64,000 nt of DNA from Rhodobacterales bacterium RIFCSPHIGHO2_02_FULL_62_130 (GCA_001828855.1 MHZT01000035.1:141380-205379), one strand, 5' to 3'. Numbered from the stretch's first letter, positions 26,479 to 36,604 are shown. A program made the numbers and translations. The notes: generated from the letters alone by a model not told the origin.

Positions 26479-28020
26479 TCAGGATACATGATGCACCTCC
26501 TCCATCCCATGCGCTCCGCCCATCATCAACCCGATCTGGTCCATCGTCAGCCCTTGCACGGGGCGCGGCGGGGTAAGGCGGCCTTCGTTCAGAACGGCGA
26601 AATTGTCGGATATTTCCAGCAGCTCATCCAGATCCTGACTGATCACCACCACCGCAGCGCCTTCGCTGGCACGGTCCAGAATGGCTTGGCGGATGGCGGC
26701 AGCGGCGGCGGCATCGACGCCCCATGTCGGCTGGTTGATCACGATGACATCGGGCGATTGGCTTAGTTCCCGCCCGATCACGAATTTCTGCAGGTTCCCC
26801 CCCGACAGCGCGCGGGCGGCGACATGGGAACCGGGGGTGCGGACATCATAGGCCTTGATCACCCGATCCGCAAATTCGCGCGCGGCGGCCCAGTCGATAA
26901 AGCCGCGATTTGTCAGCCCCTTGCGGATCGCACCGGTCAGAAAGGCGTTTTCCACCAGTGACATATCGGGGGCAGCGGCATGGCCAAGGCGGTCTTCGGG
27001 GGCTGCGACAAAGCCGATGCGGCGGCGGTCGTTCGGGCCAAGCCTGCCCACCCCGACGCCGGTGGCCTTGACCATGCCTTCGTCAGATTTGATCTCGCCC
27101 GACAGCGCCAGCAGCAATTCGTCCTGCCCGTTGCCCGCCACGCCCGCGATGCCCAAGACCTCGCCGCGCGCGACGGCAAAGCTGATGCCTTTCAGCGAGG
27201 TGCCGAAGGGGATGGGCGAGTTTACCGTCAGATTGGCGGCCTCAAGCGCGGGATGGGTCTGCGGCCATTCGGTTTTGGCGCCTTTTTCCGGCGGGGTCAG
27301 CACGGCGCCGACCATCATCTCGGCCATCTCGCGGGCGGTGCGGTCGCGGGGGGTGCAGGTGCCAACCACGCGGCCCCGGCGCAGGATCGTCGCCTCGTCA
27401 CAGAGGGCGCGGATTTCTTCCAGCTTGTGGCTGATATACAGGATCGCGGTGCCTTCGGCCGACAGTTGCCGCAGGGTGCGGAACAGGATTTCCACCTCTT
27501 GCGGCGTCAGAACCGAGGTGGGTTCGTCCATGATCAGCAGTTTCGGGTCCTGCAACAGGCAGCGGATGATCTCGACCCGCTGGCGTTCGCCCGCTGACAG
27601 ATCGCCGACCATGCGGCTGGGGTCCAAGGGCAGGCCATAGGCATCCGACACTGCCCTGATCTTCGCCGCCAACGCGCCCATCGGGGGCGGATTTTCCATG
27701 CCAAGGGCGACGTTTTCAGCGACGTTCAGCGCCTCGAACAGGGAAAAATGCTGGAACACCATCGCCACGCCGCTGGCCCGCGCGACGCGGGGTTCGGGCG
27801 GCGCATAGGCGGCCCCGCGCCATGTCATACGGCCCTGATCGGGTTTGACCAAGCCATAGATCATCTTGACCAGCGTAGACTTGCCCGCGCCATTTTCTCC
27901 AAGCAAAGCATGCACTTCGCCCTGCCTGATCTGGAAGGATACGTCAGCATTGGCCACCACGCCGGGATAGCCCTTGGTCACGCCCTCGACCGACAGAAGC
28001 ACCGGTTTTTCCGCACTCAT
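26479..28020 (-). CDS. Nucleoside ABC transporter ATP-binding protein (two ATPase domains)
   Basis: 513 residues with two ABC domains. The first has Walker A GENGAGKST at 41-49, LSAGERQRVEIIRCLL and LLIMDEPTSVL. The second has a degenerate Walker A region (LGIAGVAGNGQDELLLALSG) and the signature LSGGNLQKFVIGRELS. This asymmetry is normal for sugar/nucleoside ATPases of the RbsA/NupA type. The start MSAEKPVLLS overlaps the xdhC stop by ATGA. The substrate is inferred as purine nucleosides from the BMP partner. Confidence 0.88.
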   Translation of the reverse strand: MSAEKPVLLSVEGVTKGYPGVVANADVSFQIRQGEVHALLGENGAGKSTLVKMIYGLVKPDQGRMTWRGAAYAPPEPRVARASGVAMVFQHFSLFEALNVAENVALGMENPPPMGALAAKIRAVSDAYGLPLDPSRMVGDLSAGERQRVEIIRCLLQDPKLLIMDEPTSVLTPQEVEILFRTLRQLSAEGTAILYISHKLEEIRALCDEATILRRGRVVGTCTPRDRTAREMAEMMVGAVLTPPEKGAKTEWPQTHPALEAANLTVNSPIPFGTSLKGISFAVARGEVLGIAGVAGNGQDELLLALSGEIKSDEGMVKATGVGVGRLGPNDRRRIGFVAAPEDRLGHAAAPDMSLVENAFLTGAIRKGLTNRGFIDWAAAREFADRVIKAYDVRTPGSHVAARALSGGNLQKFVIGRELSQSPDVIVINQPTWGVDAAAAAAIRQAILDRASEGAAVVVISQDLDELLEISDNFAVLNEGRLTPPRPVQGLTMDQIGLMMGGAHGMEEVHHVS

Positions 28021-28967
28021 CCCGCGATCTCCTGTGTCATGGCGTGGCTTTGGGGCGATAGGAACGACAGCGCGACGCCAATGGCAATAGCTTGCGGGTG
28101 TTTGCCCAAGGACGGATCGCCGATCGGGCATTGGATGCGGGCGATGGCGGGGGCGCTATGGCCAAGGGCGGCAAGGCGGCTGCGAAACCGCGCCCATTTG
28201 GTGGCCGATCCGATCAGGCCCGCACGGGCAAAGCCGTGGCGCAGCAACCCGTCGCAGAGCGCAAGGTCAAGCGCGTGGGAATAGGTCAGCACCAGATGCT
28301 CGGCGTCTTGGGGGGCCAAGGCGATGGCGCGGGTGGGGTCGGCCACGGGCAGGGCGCGCACGGTGTCGGGGATGGTGGCGGGAAAGCGGTCTTGCGCCAC
28401 GTCGATCCATGTTATCGCCAGATCGGGCAGGGGGGCCATTACGCCGACCAACGCACGGCCGACATGGCCCGCGCCCCAGATCCACAGATGGCGGGTGGGG
28501 CGGGCGACGGGTTCGATCATCCAGCCTTGCAGCAGATGCGGGGCGGGCAGGTGGCCCATGCCCCGTGCGGTGGCCAGCAGGCGCTTGACTGCCAGCGGCA
28601 TGGCTTGGGCGGTGGTGGGGCGGCTTTCGACGGGGCGGGCGATGACGGTTTCACCCGTCGCGGGCAGGGTGGCTGCGGTGTAAACCTCGGTCAGCAGGGT
28701 CACGGCCCCGCCGCAGCACTGGCCAAGGTTCGGCCCCAGCGCCTGACGGTCCAGCCTTGTGCCGCCTGTTGCCAGCAGATCGCGGGCGCGCCCCATCGCC
28801 AGCCATTCCAGCGCGCCGCCGCCGATGGTGCCGGATTGGCCGCCCTGCCAGACCAACATTGCGGCCCCGACTTCGCGCGGGGATGAGCCGTCAAAGCCTG
28901 CGATCACGATGCGGGCGACGCGGGTGTGGGCAGTGACGGCGGCGCGCAATTCCACCAGATCAAACAT
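28017..28967 (-). CDS. xdhC: Xanthine dehydrogenase accessory protein XdhC
   Basis: 316 residues. The N-terminal XdhC_CoxI domain carries DGSSPREVGAAMLVWQGGQS and the cysteine motif GQCCGGAVTLL; the C-terminal Rossmann domain carries HLWIWGAGHVGRALVG. XdhC binds molybdenum cofactor, helps sulfurate it and inserts it into XdhB. Overlaps xdhB by 8 bases and the ATPase gene by 4, so enzyme, chaperone and importer genes are translationally coupled. Confidence 0.9.
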   Translation of the reverse strand: MFDLVELRAAVTAHTRVARIVIAGFDGSSPREVGAAMLVWQGGQSGTIGGGALEWLAMGRARDLLATGGTRLDRQALGPNLGQCCGGAVTLLTEVYTAATLPATGETVIARPVESRPTTAQAMPLAVKRLLATARGMGHLPAPHLLQGWMIEPVARPTRHLWIWGAGHVGRALVGVMAPLPDLAITWIDVAQDRFPATIPDTVRALPVADPTRAIALAPQDAEHLVLTYSHALDLALCDGLLRHGFARAGLIGSATKWARFRSRLAALGHSAPAIARIQCPIGDPSLGKHPQAIAIGVALSFLSPQSHAMTQEIAG

Positions 28968-31281
28968 GGCGCACCCGTGCGATGGCATCCAGCACGCGTT
29001 CTGGCGTGGCGGGGGCGTCCAGTGCGGGGTAGATGGTGCCATCGCCGCAGGCGGCCACGGCATCCGACAGGGCGTAAAGCGCGGAAATTCCCAGCATGAA
29101 GGGCGGCTCGCCTACGGCTTTGGACTTGCCCACGGTGTCTTCGCGGTTGGGCTTGCCCCAGAGCGCCACGTTAAAGATGCGGGGGCGATCCGAGCAGGCG
29201 GGGATTTTATAGGTGCTGGGGGCGTGGGTTTTCAGATCGCCCTTGGCATCCCAGACCAGTTCCTCGGTGGTCAGCCAACCCGCGCCCTGCACATAGGCGC
29301 CTTCGACTTGTCCGATGTCCAAGGCGGGGTTCAGGCTGCTGCCGGTGTCGTGCAGAAGATCGGCGCGCAGGATGCGGTTTTCGCCGGTCAGGGTGTCGAT
29401 CACCACTTCGGTCACCGCCGCGCCATAGGCGAAATACAGGAAGGGCCGCCCAGTGCCGCGCATCCGGTCCCAGATGATCTTGGGGGTGGCATAAAATCCG
29501 GTGGACGACAGCGAGACCCGCGCCTGATAGGCCCAGTTCGCGACTTGGGCAAAGCCGTAAACCTCGCCGCCCACGCGCACTTCGCCCTTGGTAAAGCGCA
29601 CGGATGCGGGGGGGACGCCATGCTTGTCGGCGATGAAAGCCGCCATGCGGGCGCGGATGGTTTCGGCGGCGGCGCGGGCGGCCATGCCGTTCAGATCGGT
29701 GCCGGAACTCGCGGCGGTGGCCGATGTGTTCGGCACTTTGGCGGTATCGGTGGCGGTGATTTTCACGACGGAAGGATCGACGCCGAACACGCCTGCTGTC
29801 ACCTGTGCGACCTTCTGGAACAGGCCTTGGCCCATTTCCGTGCCGCCGTGGTTCAGGTGGATCGAGCCGTCCTGATAGACATGCACCAAGGCCCCCGCTT
29901 GATTCAGGAAGGTCAGCGTAAAGGAAATCCCGAACTTCACCGGCGTCAGCGCAATCCCGCGTTTCAGGATCGGGCTGGTGCGGTTCCAGTCGGCAATCTC
30001 GGCCCGTCGCGCGGCGTAGCTCGATGTGCGCTCCAGTTCCGACACAAGGGCATCACCGATAAAATCCTCGACCGGCATATGATAGGGCGTGGTCTGCGGC
30101 ATCATCTTGGCAGAAATACTCCCGCCGGAGGCATCCGCCCTGTCCGCATAGAAATTCGCCCGCCGGACCGCGACCGGATCGCGCCCTACGGCAAAGGCCG
30201 CGTGGTCCATCACCCGTTCGATCCCGATCATCCCTTGCGGGCCGCCGAAACCGCGATAGGCGGTCGCGCTTTGGGTGTTGGTTTTCAGGCGGTGGCTTTC
30301 GATGCGGATATGCGGCAGGTGATAGCAGTTGTCGGCATGCAGCATGGCGCGGTCGGCCACGGGCAGGGACAGATCCTGCGCCCAGCCGCAGCGGAACAGG
30401 TGGGTGAATTCAAGGCCCAGCACGCGGCCTTGGTCGTCGATCCCGGCGCGGTAGGTGATGCGGCAATCGTGGCGTTTGCCGGTGATCATCATGTCGTCGT
30501 CGCGGTCATAGCGCATCTTGCAGGGCCGCCCCGTGGCGCGGGCGGCGATGGCGCAGGCGATGGCAAGGGCGTTGCCTTGGGATTCCTTGCCGCCGAAACC
30601 GCCACCCATCCGGCGCACCTCGACCCTGACCGCGTTCATCGGCAGGTGCAGGGCATGGGCGACCTTGTGCTGGATTTCGGTCGGGTGCTGGGTTGAGGAA
30701 TGGATCAGCATATCCCCGCCCTCTTGCGGCAGGGCGGCTGCGATCTGGCCTTCCAGATAGAAATGCTCCTGCCCGCCGACATCGAAGCTGCCTTCGATCA
30801 CGCGGGGGGCTGATGCGATGGCCGTGGCGGCATCGCCTTTGGCCCAAGTGATCGGGCCGGATTCAAAGCGGCTGTTGGCGGCAAGGGCATCGTCGATGGT
30901 CAGGAGGGCGGGGCGGGGGGCATAGGTGATGCGCCCCAGACGCGCGGCGCGGCGGGCGGCGAGGTGCGACTCTGCGATGACCAGAAACACCGGTTGGCCG
31001 ATGTAATGCACGGTGCCGGTGGACAGCAGGGGTTCGTCATGGGCTGAGGGGCTGCAATCGGGCATCTCGGGCAGGTCTGGCGCCGCGATCACCGCGATGA
31101 CGCCTTCGGCGGCGCGGACCGCTGCAAGGTCAAGTCCGGTGATCTCGCCATGCGCGCAGGTCGAAAGGCCAAAGGCCAGATGCAGGGTGTTGGCGGGCAG
31201 GGGGATGTCATCGACATAGCGGGCCTGACCCGTGACATGCAGGGGGGCCGCGTCGTGGGGCAGGGGTTTGCCAAGGCTCAT
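28960..31281 (-). CDS. xdhB: Xanthine dehydrogenase, molybdopterin-binding subunit
   Basis: 773 residues. Begins [20 protein letters not shown] (RYVDD follows), then has the Moco-binding motifs EVRRMGGGFGGKESQGNALA, TAYRGFGGPQGM and, near the C-terminus, VGKSKAVGEPPFMLGISALY carrying the catalytic glutamate. With XdhA it oxidises hypoxanthine and xanthine to urate in the cytoplasm. Length is normal for bacterial XdhB. A short sequence at about 30107-30125 resembles the head of dispersed repeat family 1, but the reading frame is unaffected. Confidence 0.93.
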   Translation of the reverse strand: MSLGKPLPHDAAPLHVTGQARYVDDIPLPANTLHLAFGLSTCAHGEITGLDLAAVRAAEGVIAVIAAPDLPEMPDCSPSAHDEPLLSTGTVHYIGQPVFLVIAESHLAARRAARLGRITYAPRPALLTIDDALAANSRFESGPITWAKGDAATAIASAPRVIEGSFDVGGQEHFYLEGQIAAALPQEGGDMLIHSSTQHPTEIQHKVAHALHLPMNAVRVEVRRMGGGFGGKESQGNALAIACAIAARATGRPCKMRYDRDDDMMITGKRHDCRITYRAGIDDQGRVLGLEFTHLFRCGWAQDLSLPVADRAMLHADNCYHLPHIRIESHRLKTNTQSATAYRGFGGPQGMIGIERVMDHAAFAVGRDPVAVRRANFYADRADASGGSISAKMMPQTTPYHMPVEDFIGDALVSELERTSSYAARRAEIADWNRTSPILKRGIALTPVKFGISFTLTFLNQAGALVHVYQDGSIHLNHGGTEMGQGLFQKVAQVTAGVFGVDPSVVKITATDTAKVPNTSATAASSGTDLNGMAARAAAETIRARMAAFIADKHGVPPASVRFTKGEVRVGGEVYGFAQVANWAYQARVSLSSTGFYATPKIIWDRMRGTGRPFLYFAYGAAVTEVVIDTLTGENRILRADLLHDTGSSLNPALDIGQVEGAYVQGAGWLTTEELVWDAKGDLKTHAPSTYKIPACSDRPRIFNVALWGKPNREDTVGKSKAVGEPPFMLGISALYALSDAVAACGDGTIYPALDAPATPERVLDAIARVRHV

Positions 31282-31469
31282 GCGCCCAACTCCAGCAGGT
31301 TGACGGGGGTGGGTGCAATGTCGAGGACGCAGCGGGTCAGCAGGTAAGCGGCAGGGGCGCGGCGGAGTGGCAGGGGTTGGTCATTGGGTGCGCAGGCGGC
31401 GCGTGGGGCGGGTGCTGGGGATTGCACGAAGAGGGCGGTTTTGTGGGGCAGGGCGGGGGCGATGTTCAT
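31278..31469 (-). CDS. Small ORF derived from a duplicated xdhA 3' end
   Basis: 63 residues lying exactly between xdhA and xdhB, overlapping each by 4 bases (ATGA at both junctions). Its C-terminal half ([15 protein letters not shown], then [11 protein letters not shown]) aligns with the last 40 residues of XdhA ([15 protein letters not shown], then [11 protein letters not shown]) with a 7-residue gap. The DNA around the two stops is also alike. The N-terminal half ([20 protein letters not shown]) is not recognisable. It looks like a partial tandem duplication kept in frame, perhaps only because it couples xdhB translation to xdhA. Whether a protein accumulates is unknown. Confidence 0.55.
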   Translation of the reverse strand: MNIAPALPHKTALFVQSPAPAPRAACAPNDQPLPLRRAPAAYLLTRCVLDIAPTPVNLLELGA

Positions 31470-32902
31470 GCGTCCAGCTCCAGCACATTGACCGGCGCGC
31501 CGGAAAGGTCGTGGACGTAGCGCGTCAGCAGGTTCTGTGCGGTGGTCAGGCGGTAGGCGGCAGAGGCGCGCATGTCGGACAGGGGTTGGAAATCGCTGGC
31601 AAAGGCGGCGCGGGCCGTGGCGAGTGTTTCGGGCGTCAGGGGTTGGCCCAGAAGCGCCGTTTCGACCGCGCGGGCGCGTTTGGGGATGCCTGCCATGCCG
31701 CCAAAGGCGATGCGGGCGGCGGTGACGCGGCCTGCGTCAAGGGTGATGTTGAAGCAGCCGCAGACGGCGGAAATATCTTGGTCAAACCGCTTGGTGATCT
31801 TGTAGCAGCGCAGGGCGGGGGCTTGGGCGGGGATCGAGATGCCGGCAACAAACTCGCCCGGCTGGCGGTCTTGTTTGCGGTAATCGAGGAAGAAATCCTC
31901 AAGCGGAATTGCGCGCAGGGTATCGCCGCGCCGCAGGTGCAGCGTGGCCCCCAGCGAGATCAGCGCGGGCGGCCCGTCGCCGATGGGCGAGCCGTTGGCG
32001 ATATTGCCGCCGATGGTGGCGGCGTTGCGCACCTGTTCCGAGGCATAGCGGCGCAGCAGTTCCGCAAAGGACGGGTGATGCGGGGCGATGGCCTCGCGCA
32101 GGGCTGCGATGGTGACGCCTGCGCCGATATGGAGCTGCCCGCCCGCGCGCTCGATCTGTTGCAGATCGGTGATGCCGCCAAGGAAAACCGGCTTGGGAAG
32201 ATCACGCAATTGTTTGGTGACCCAGAGGCCGACATCGGTGGCCCCTGCGATCAGGGTGGCATCGGGGTTTTGCAGATACCAGTCGGCGAGGTCATCGCTG
32301 GTGGTCGGGCGCAGGGCAGAAAAATTCTTCTGCGAAGAATTTTGGGGGGCTGTCTGCCCCCCTCGGCCTGCGGCCTCACCCCCCGAGGATATTTGGGCAA
32401 AGGGGATTTCGGAATCGGTGGTCATCCAAGCGGGGACGGGGGCGGATTCGGCGGCGGTCGCGGCGCGGATGATCGGGGCGTAGCCGGTGCAGCGGCAGAG
32501 GTTTCCGGCAAGGGTGGTGTCGTGGTCGGTGCGCCCGTTGGCGTGGTTGGTGGCCATCGAGACGATGAAGCCGGGAGTGCAAAAGCCGCATTGGCTGCCG
32601 TGATGGGTGATCATTTCGGATTGGACTGGGTGGAGTTCGCCCTGCGGGCCTGCGATGCCTTCGACGGTGCGGACGGATTTTCCGTGCAGTTGTGGCAGAA
32701 AGAGGATGCAGGCGTTCAGCGCCTTTGGCCCGTTTGCATCGGTGACCATGACGGTGCAGGCGCCGCAATCGCCTTCGTTGCAGCCCTCTTTGGTGCCGCA
32801 CAGCCCTGCGGTTTCGCGCAGATAATCGAGAAGCGTCCGCGTTGGCGGTTGATCCGACAGGCGCAGGGGCGTTCCGTTCAAGAGAAACGCGATCTCGGTC
32901 AT
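31466..32902 (-). CDS. xdhA: Xanthine dehydrogenase, iron-sulfur/FAD subunit
   Basis: 478 residues. [2Fe-2S] cluster 1: [16 protein letters not shown] at 35-50 with Cys64; cluster 2: QCGFCTPG at 104-111 and LCRCTGY at 135-141. The FAD domain follows from about 198 ([40 protein letters not shown]). Residues about 168-195 ([20 protein letters not shown] and neighbours) are not XdhA sequence but the translated product of a family 1 repeat inserted in frame in the interdomain linker. Start [10 protein letters not shown] matches the family; the longer frame adds 12 residues. First gene of the xdh-importer operon. Confidence 0.92.
   Translation of the reverse strand: MTEIAFLLNGTPLRLSDQPPTRTLLDYLRETAGLCGTKEGCNEGDCGACTVMVTDANGPKALNACILFLPQLHGKSVRTVEGIAGPQGELHPVQSEMITHHGSQCGFCTPGFIVSMATNHANGRTDHDTTLAGNLCRCTGYAPIIRAATAAESAPVPAWMTTDSEIPFAQISSGGEAAGRGGQTAPQNSSQKNFSALRPTTSDDLADWYLQNPDATLIAGATDVGLWVTKQLRDLPKPVFLGGITDLQQIERAGGQLHIGAGVTIAALREAIAPHHPSFAELLRRYASEQVRNAATIGGNIANGSPIGDGPPALISLGATLHLRRGDTLRAIPLEDFFLDYRKQDRQPGEFVAGISIPAQAPALRCYKITKRFDQDISAVCGCFNITLDAGRVTAARIAFGGMAGIPKRARAVETALLGQPLTPETLATARAAFASDFQPLSDMRASAAYRLTTAQNLLTRYVHDLSGAPVNVLELDA
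32319..32404 (-). repeat. Dispersed palindromic element, family 1, copy e, inside xdhA
   Basis: Read on the minus strand: CCCAAATATCCTCGGGGGG, the GAGGCCGCAGGCCGA hairpin, GGGGGGCAGACAGCCCCCC, then an AAAATTCTTCG/CGAAGAATTTT palindrome. It is nearly identical in its core to copy d at 26410. It is read in frame in xdhA and has no stop codon in that frame. Confidence 0.75.
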
Positions 32903-33134
32903 GGTCAATCCTGCCGCGGTCTCCCCGTTCCTGGCCATCTGCGCGCCCGCCCGATGCGGCGGAAAGCGGGTCGCGCGACCTTTGGGCTTTGCCCCTTGTT
33001 GTTGGGGCTATTGAAGCCTGCACGGGGATGATCTGGCAAGCATTACCTTTCGGGAAATTCTGGAAGCAGTTTCGGGATTTGCCGTGCAATCGGGCGCTCT
33101 TTCGCAGGACGCGCCGCTTCGATAGGCTAAGGGG

Positions 33135-36100
33135 ATGTCAGCACCCCGATTCATCCATCTGCGCGTCCATACCGAACATTCGCTTCTTGAGGGGGCGGTG
33201 CCTGTGAAGGCGCTGTGCAAGCTGTGCGCCAAGCTTGAGATGCCTGCGGTGGCGGTGACCGATACCAACAACATGTTCGCCGCGCTGGAGTTTTCGGTGA
33301 CGGCCAAGGACAACGGGGTGCAGCCGATCGTGGGCTGTCAGGTCTCGGTGGCGTTCGATCCGGCGGCGGTGGGGGAAAAGCCGCGTGCACCTGCGCCTGT
33401 GGTTCTGCTGGCGCAGAACGAGGCGGGGTACATGAACCTGATGAAGCTGAACTCTTGTCTTTATATCGACAAGGGCGGGGCTTTGCCGCAGGTGACGGTG
33501 GCCGAGTTGGAGCAGTATTCGGGCGGGCTGATCTGCCTGACCGGCGGGGCCGAGGGGCCTTTGGGGCGGCTGGTGCAGGGCGGGCAGGTGCCGAAGGCGC
33601 GCGTCTTGGCCGAGCGGTTGGCTGCGGCATTTGCGGGGCGGCTTTATGTGGAGTTGCAGCGCCATCCCGGTGAGGGCGGGCGGTTGCCGGATGGCGAGGC
33701 CGCGACGGAACGCTGGTTTCTGGAGACGGCCTATGAGTTGGGGCTGCCCATCGTGGCAACCAATGATGTCTATTTCCCGAAAACCGACATGTACGAGGCG
33801 CATGATGCGCTGATCTGCATTGCGGAAGGGGCCTATGTCGATCAGCAGCAGCCGCGCCGCCGGCTGACTCCGCAGCATTATTTCAAGACCGAGGCCGAGA
33901 TGGCCACCCTGTTCGCCGATCTGCCCGAGGCGTTGGAGAACACGGTGGAAATCGCGCGGCGTTGTGCCTTTGCGGCCTATAAACGCAAGCCGATCCTGCC
34001 GACCTTTGCCGAGGACGAGGTCAGCGAATTGCGGCGGCAGGCGAATGAGGGTTTGCAGGCGCGTTTGGCGATCATCCCGCATGCGGTCAGCCCCGAGGAG
34101 TATCAGGCGCGGCTGGATTTCGAGTTGGGGATCATCGAGAAGATGGGCTTCCCCGGTTACTTCCTGATCGTGGCCGATTTCATCAAATGGGCCAAGGATC
34201 ACGGGATTCCGGTGGGGCCGGGGCGGGGGTCGGGCGCGGGGTCTCTGGTGGCCTATGCGCTGACGATCACCGATCTTGATCCCTTGCGCTATGCGCTGCT
34301 GTTCGAACGGTTCCTGAACCCTGAACGGGTGTCGATGCCCGACTTTGACATCGACTTCTGCATGGATCGCCGCGAGGAAGTGATCCAGTATGTCCAGCAG
34401 AAATACGGTCGCGACAAGGTGGGGCAGATCATCACCTTTGGCGCGCTGTTGTCCAAAGCGGCGGTGCGCGACGTGGGGCGCGTGTTGCAGATGTCTTACG
34501 GGCAGGTGGACCGGCTGTCGAAGATGATCCCGGTTGAGGGGGTGAAACCTGTCAGCATCACCAAGGCGCTGGCAGATGAACCCCGTCTGCGCGAGGCGGC
34601 GAAGGAAGAGGTGGTCGCGCGGCTGCTGAATTACGGCGCGCAGATCGAGGGGCTGTATCGTAACGCTTCGACTCACGCCGCGGGGGTGGTGATTGGCGAC
34701 CGTCCGTTGGACGAGTTGGTGCCGCTTTATCAAGACCCGCGCTCGGACATGCCAGCCACCCAGTTCAACATGAAATGGGTCGAGGCGGCGGGGCTGGTGA
34801 AGTTCGACTTTCTGGGGCTGAAAACCCTGACGGTGATCCAGAACGCGCTGGACCTGTTAAAGCTGCGCGGGGTGGATATCGATATCTCGCTGATCCCGCT
34901 GGATGACAAACCGTCCTATGACCTTTACGCGGCGGCCAAGACAGTTGCGGTGTTTCAGGTGGAATCCAGCGGCATGATGGATGCGCTGCGGCGCATGAAG
35001 CCGACCTGTATCGAGGATATCGTGGCACTGGTGGCGCTGTATCGTCCCGGCCCGATGGAGAATATCCCGACCTATTGCGAGGTGAAGAACGGGCTGAAGG
35101 ATCTGGAGTCGATCCATCCGACCATCGATCATATCCTTGCCGAGACGCAGGGGATTATCGTTTACCAAGAGCAGGTTATGCAGATTGCTCAGGTGATGGC
35201 GGGGTATAGCCTTGGCGGGGCCGACCTGTTGCGCCGCGCGATGGGTAAGAAGATCGCCGAGGAGATGGCCAAGGAACGGCCCAAGTTCGTGGAAGGTGCC
35301 AAAAAGACCCATAACGTGCCGGAGAAGAAAGCGGGTGAAGTCTTTGACCTGTTGGAGAAATTCGCCAACTACGGCTTTAACAAATCCCACGCGGCGGCCT
35401 ATGCGGTGGTGTCCTATCAGACCGCCTATCTGAAGGCGAATTACCCCGTCGAATTCATGGCGGCGGTTATGAACTGCGATATTCACCTGACCGACAAGCT
35501 GGCAGTGTATAAGCGCGAGGTTGACAAGCTGGGCATCAAGACGGTGGCCCCTTGTGTGAACGCCAGCCTTGCCACCTTTACCGTGCGTGAGGGGCAGGTG
35601 ATCTATGGGCTTGGTGCGCTGAAAGGGGTCGGCGCGGATGCGATGCAGTTGATCGTCAACGCGCGGCGGTCTGAACAGGGCGGCGAAAAGCCCTTTGCCA
35701 CCCTGTTCGATGTCGCCCGCCGTGTTGATCTGAAACGGGTGGGCAAGCGCCCGCTGGAGATGCTGGCGCGGGCGGGGGCGTTCGACCAGTTGGACCCGAA
35801 CCGCGCGCGGGTGTTTGAGGCGCTGGATGGGCTGGTCGCCTATTCCGCCGCGATCCATGAGGCGAAATCCTCGAACCAAGTCAGCCTGTTCGGCGAGGCG
35901 GGGGCGGATATTCCCGAACCGCGCCTGCCCTTCCGCGATGACTGGCAACCGGTGGAACGGCTGACGCAGGAACATCTGGCCATCGGGTTCTACCTGTCGG
36001 GTCACCCGCTGGATGACTACATGACCGCGCTGAAACGCAAGGACGTCAAGACCCTGACCGAAGTGACGGCACTGGCCGAACGCGGCCCGCTGATCGCCAA

Positions 36101-36578
36101 GATCGCGGGGGCGGTGTCGTCGAAACAGGAGCGCAAATCGGCCAAGGGCAACCGCTTTGCTTTTGTGCAACTGTCTGATCCGACAGGGCTATACGAGGTC
36201 ACCGTGTTCTCGGATGCGCTGGAGGCTGCGCGGGATTATCTGGAACCGGGCAAGAATGTGGTGCTGACCGTCAAGGCGGAACTGGAAGGCGAGACGCTGA
36301 AACTGCTGGCCAACTCCGCCCAGCCGATTGACGCCGTGGCCGATCAGGCCGGAGCCAGCAACCTGCGCGTCCACCTCAACCGGCCCGAGGCAGCCATCTC
36401 GATCGCCACGCTGCTGGCAAAGGTCGAAGGCAGAAACCGCGCGCAGATCACGCTTTGCGTCCCCGATGATCAGGGCCGCGAGATAGATCTGCTCTTGCCC
36501 ACCCCCTATCCCGTGACGCCCCAGATCAAGGGCGCGATCAAGGCGATGCAGGGCGTGGTGATGGTGGAAGAGGTCTGA
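33135..36578 (+). CDS. dnaE: DNA polymerase III alpha subunit
   Basis: 1147 residues, normal DnaE1 length. The PHP domain begins FIHLRVHTEHSLLEGAV; the palm has GPGRGSGAGSLVAYALTITD and the catalytic aspartates in MPDFDIDFCMDRREEVIQYV near residues 401-403. The helix-hairpin-helix region and the OB fold (KIAGAVSSKQERKSAKGNRF) are present near the C-terminus. It is the replicative polymerase subunit. Divergent from xdhA across a 232-base gap that contains no other gene. AGGGG precedes the ATG. Confidence 0.96.
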   Translation: MSAPRFIHLRVHTEHSLLEGAVPVKALCKLCAKLEMPAVAVTDTNNMFAALEFSVTAKDNGVQPIVGCQVSVAFDPAAVGEKPRAPAPVVLLAQNEAGYMNLMKLNSCLYIDKGGALPQVTVAELEQYSGGLICLTGGAEGPLGRLVQGGQVPKARVLAERLAAAFAGRLYVELQRHPGEGGRLPDGEAATERWFLETAYELGLPIVATNDVYFPKTDMYEAHDALICIAEGAYVDQQQPRRRLTPQHYFKTEAEMATLFADLPEALENTVEIARRCAFAAYKRKPILPTFAEDEVSELRRQANEGLQARLAIIPHAVSPEEYQARLDFELGIIEKMGFPGYFLIVADFIKWAKDHGIPVGPGRGSGAGSLVAYALTITDLDPLRYALLFERFLNPERVSMPDFDIDFCMDRREEVIQYVQQKYGRDKVGQIITFGALLSKAAVRDVGRVLQMSYGQVDRLSKMIPVEGVKPVSITKALADEPRLREAAKEEVVARLLNYGAQIEGLYRNASTHAAGVVIGDRPLDELVPLYQDPRSDMPATQFNMKWVEAAGLVKFDFLGLKTLTVIQNALDLLKLRGVDIDISLIPLDDKPSYDLYAAAKTVAVFQVESSGMMDALRRMKPTCIEDIVALVALYRPGPMENIPTYCEVKNGLKDLESIHPTIDHILAETQGIIVYQEQVMQIAQVMAGYSLGGADLLRRAMGKKIAEEMAKERPKFVEGAKKTHNVPEKKAGEVFDLLEKFANYGFNKSHAAAYAVVSYQTAYLKANYPVEFMAAVMNCDIHLTDKLAVYKREVDKLGIKTVAPCVNASLATFTVREGQVIYGLGALKGVGADAMQLIVNARRSEQGGEKPFATLFDVARRVDLKRVGKRPLEMLARAGAFDQLDPNRARVFEALDGLVAYSAAIHEAKSSNQVSLFGEAGADIPEPRLPFRDDWQPVERLTQEHLAIGFYLSGHPLDDYMTALKRKDVKTLTEVTALAERGPLIAKIAGAVSSKQERKSAKGNRFAFVQLSDPTGLYEVTVFSDALEAARDYLEPGKNVVLTVKAELEGETLKLLANSAQPIDAVADQAGASNLRVHLNRPEAAISIATLLAKVEGRNRAQITLCVPDDQGREIDLLLPTPYPVTPQIKGAIKAMQGVVMVEEV

Positions 36579-36604
36579 CACGCCTGCGCGGCCCAAAGGG
36601 CGGA

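Noticed and set aside
30103..30128. Second element insertion inside xdhB
   Set aside because: Only about 20 bases resemble the family head and the hairpins are absent, so chance similarity is as likely.
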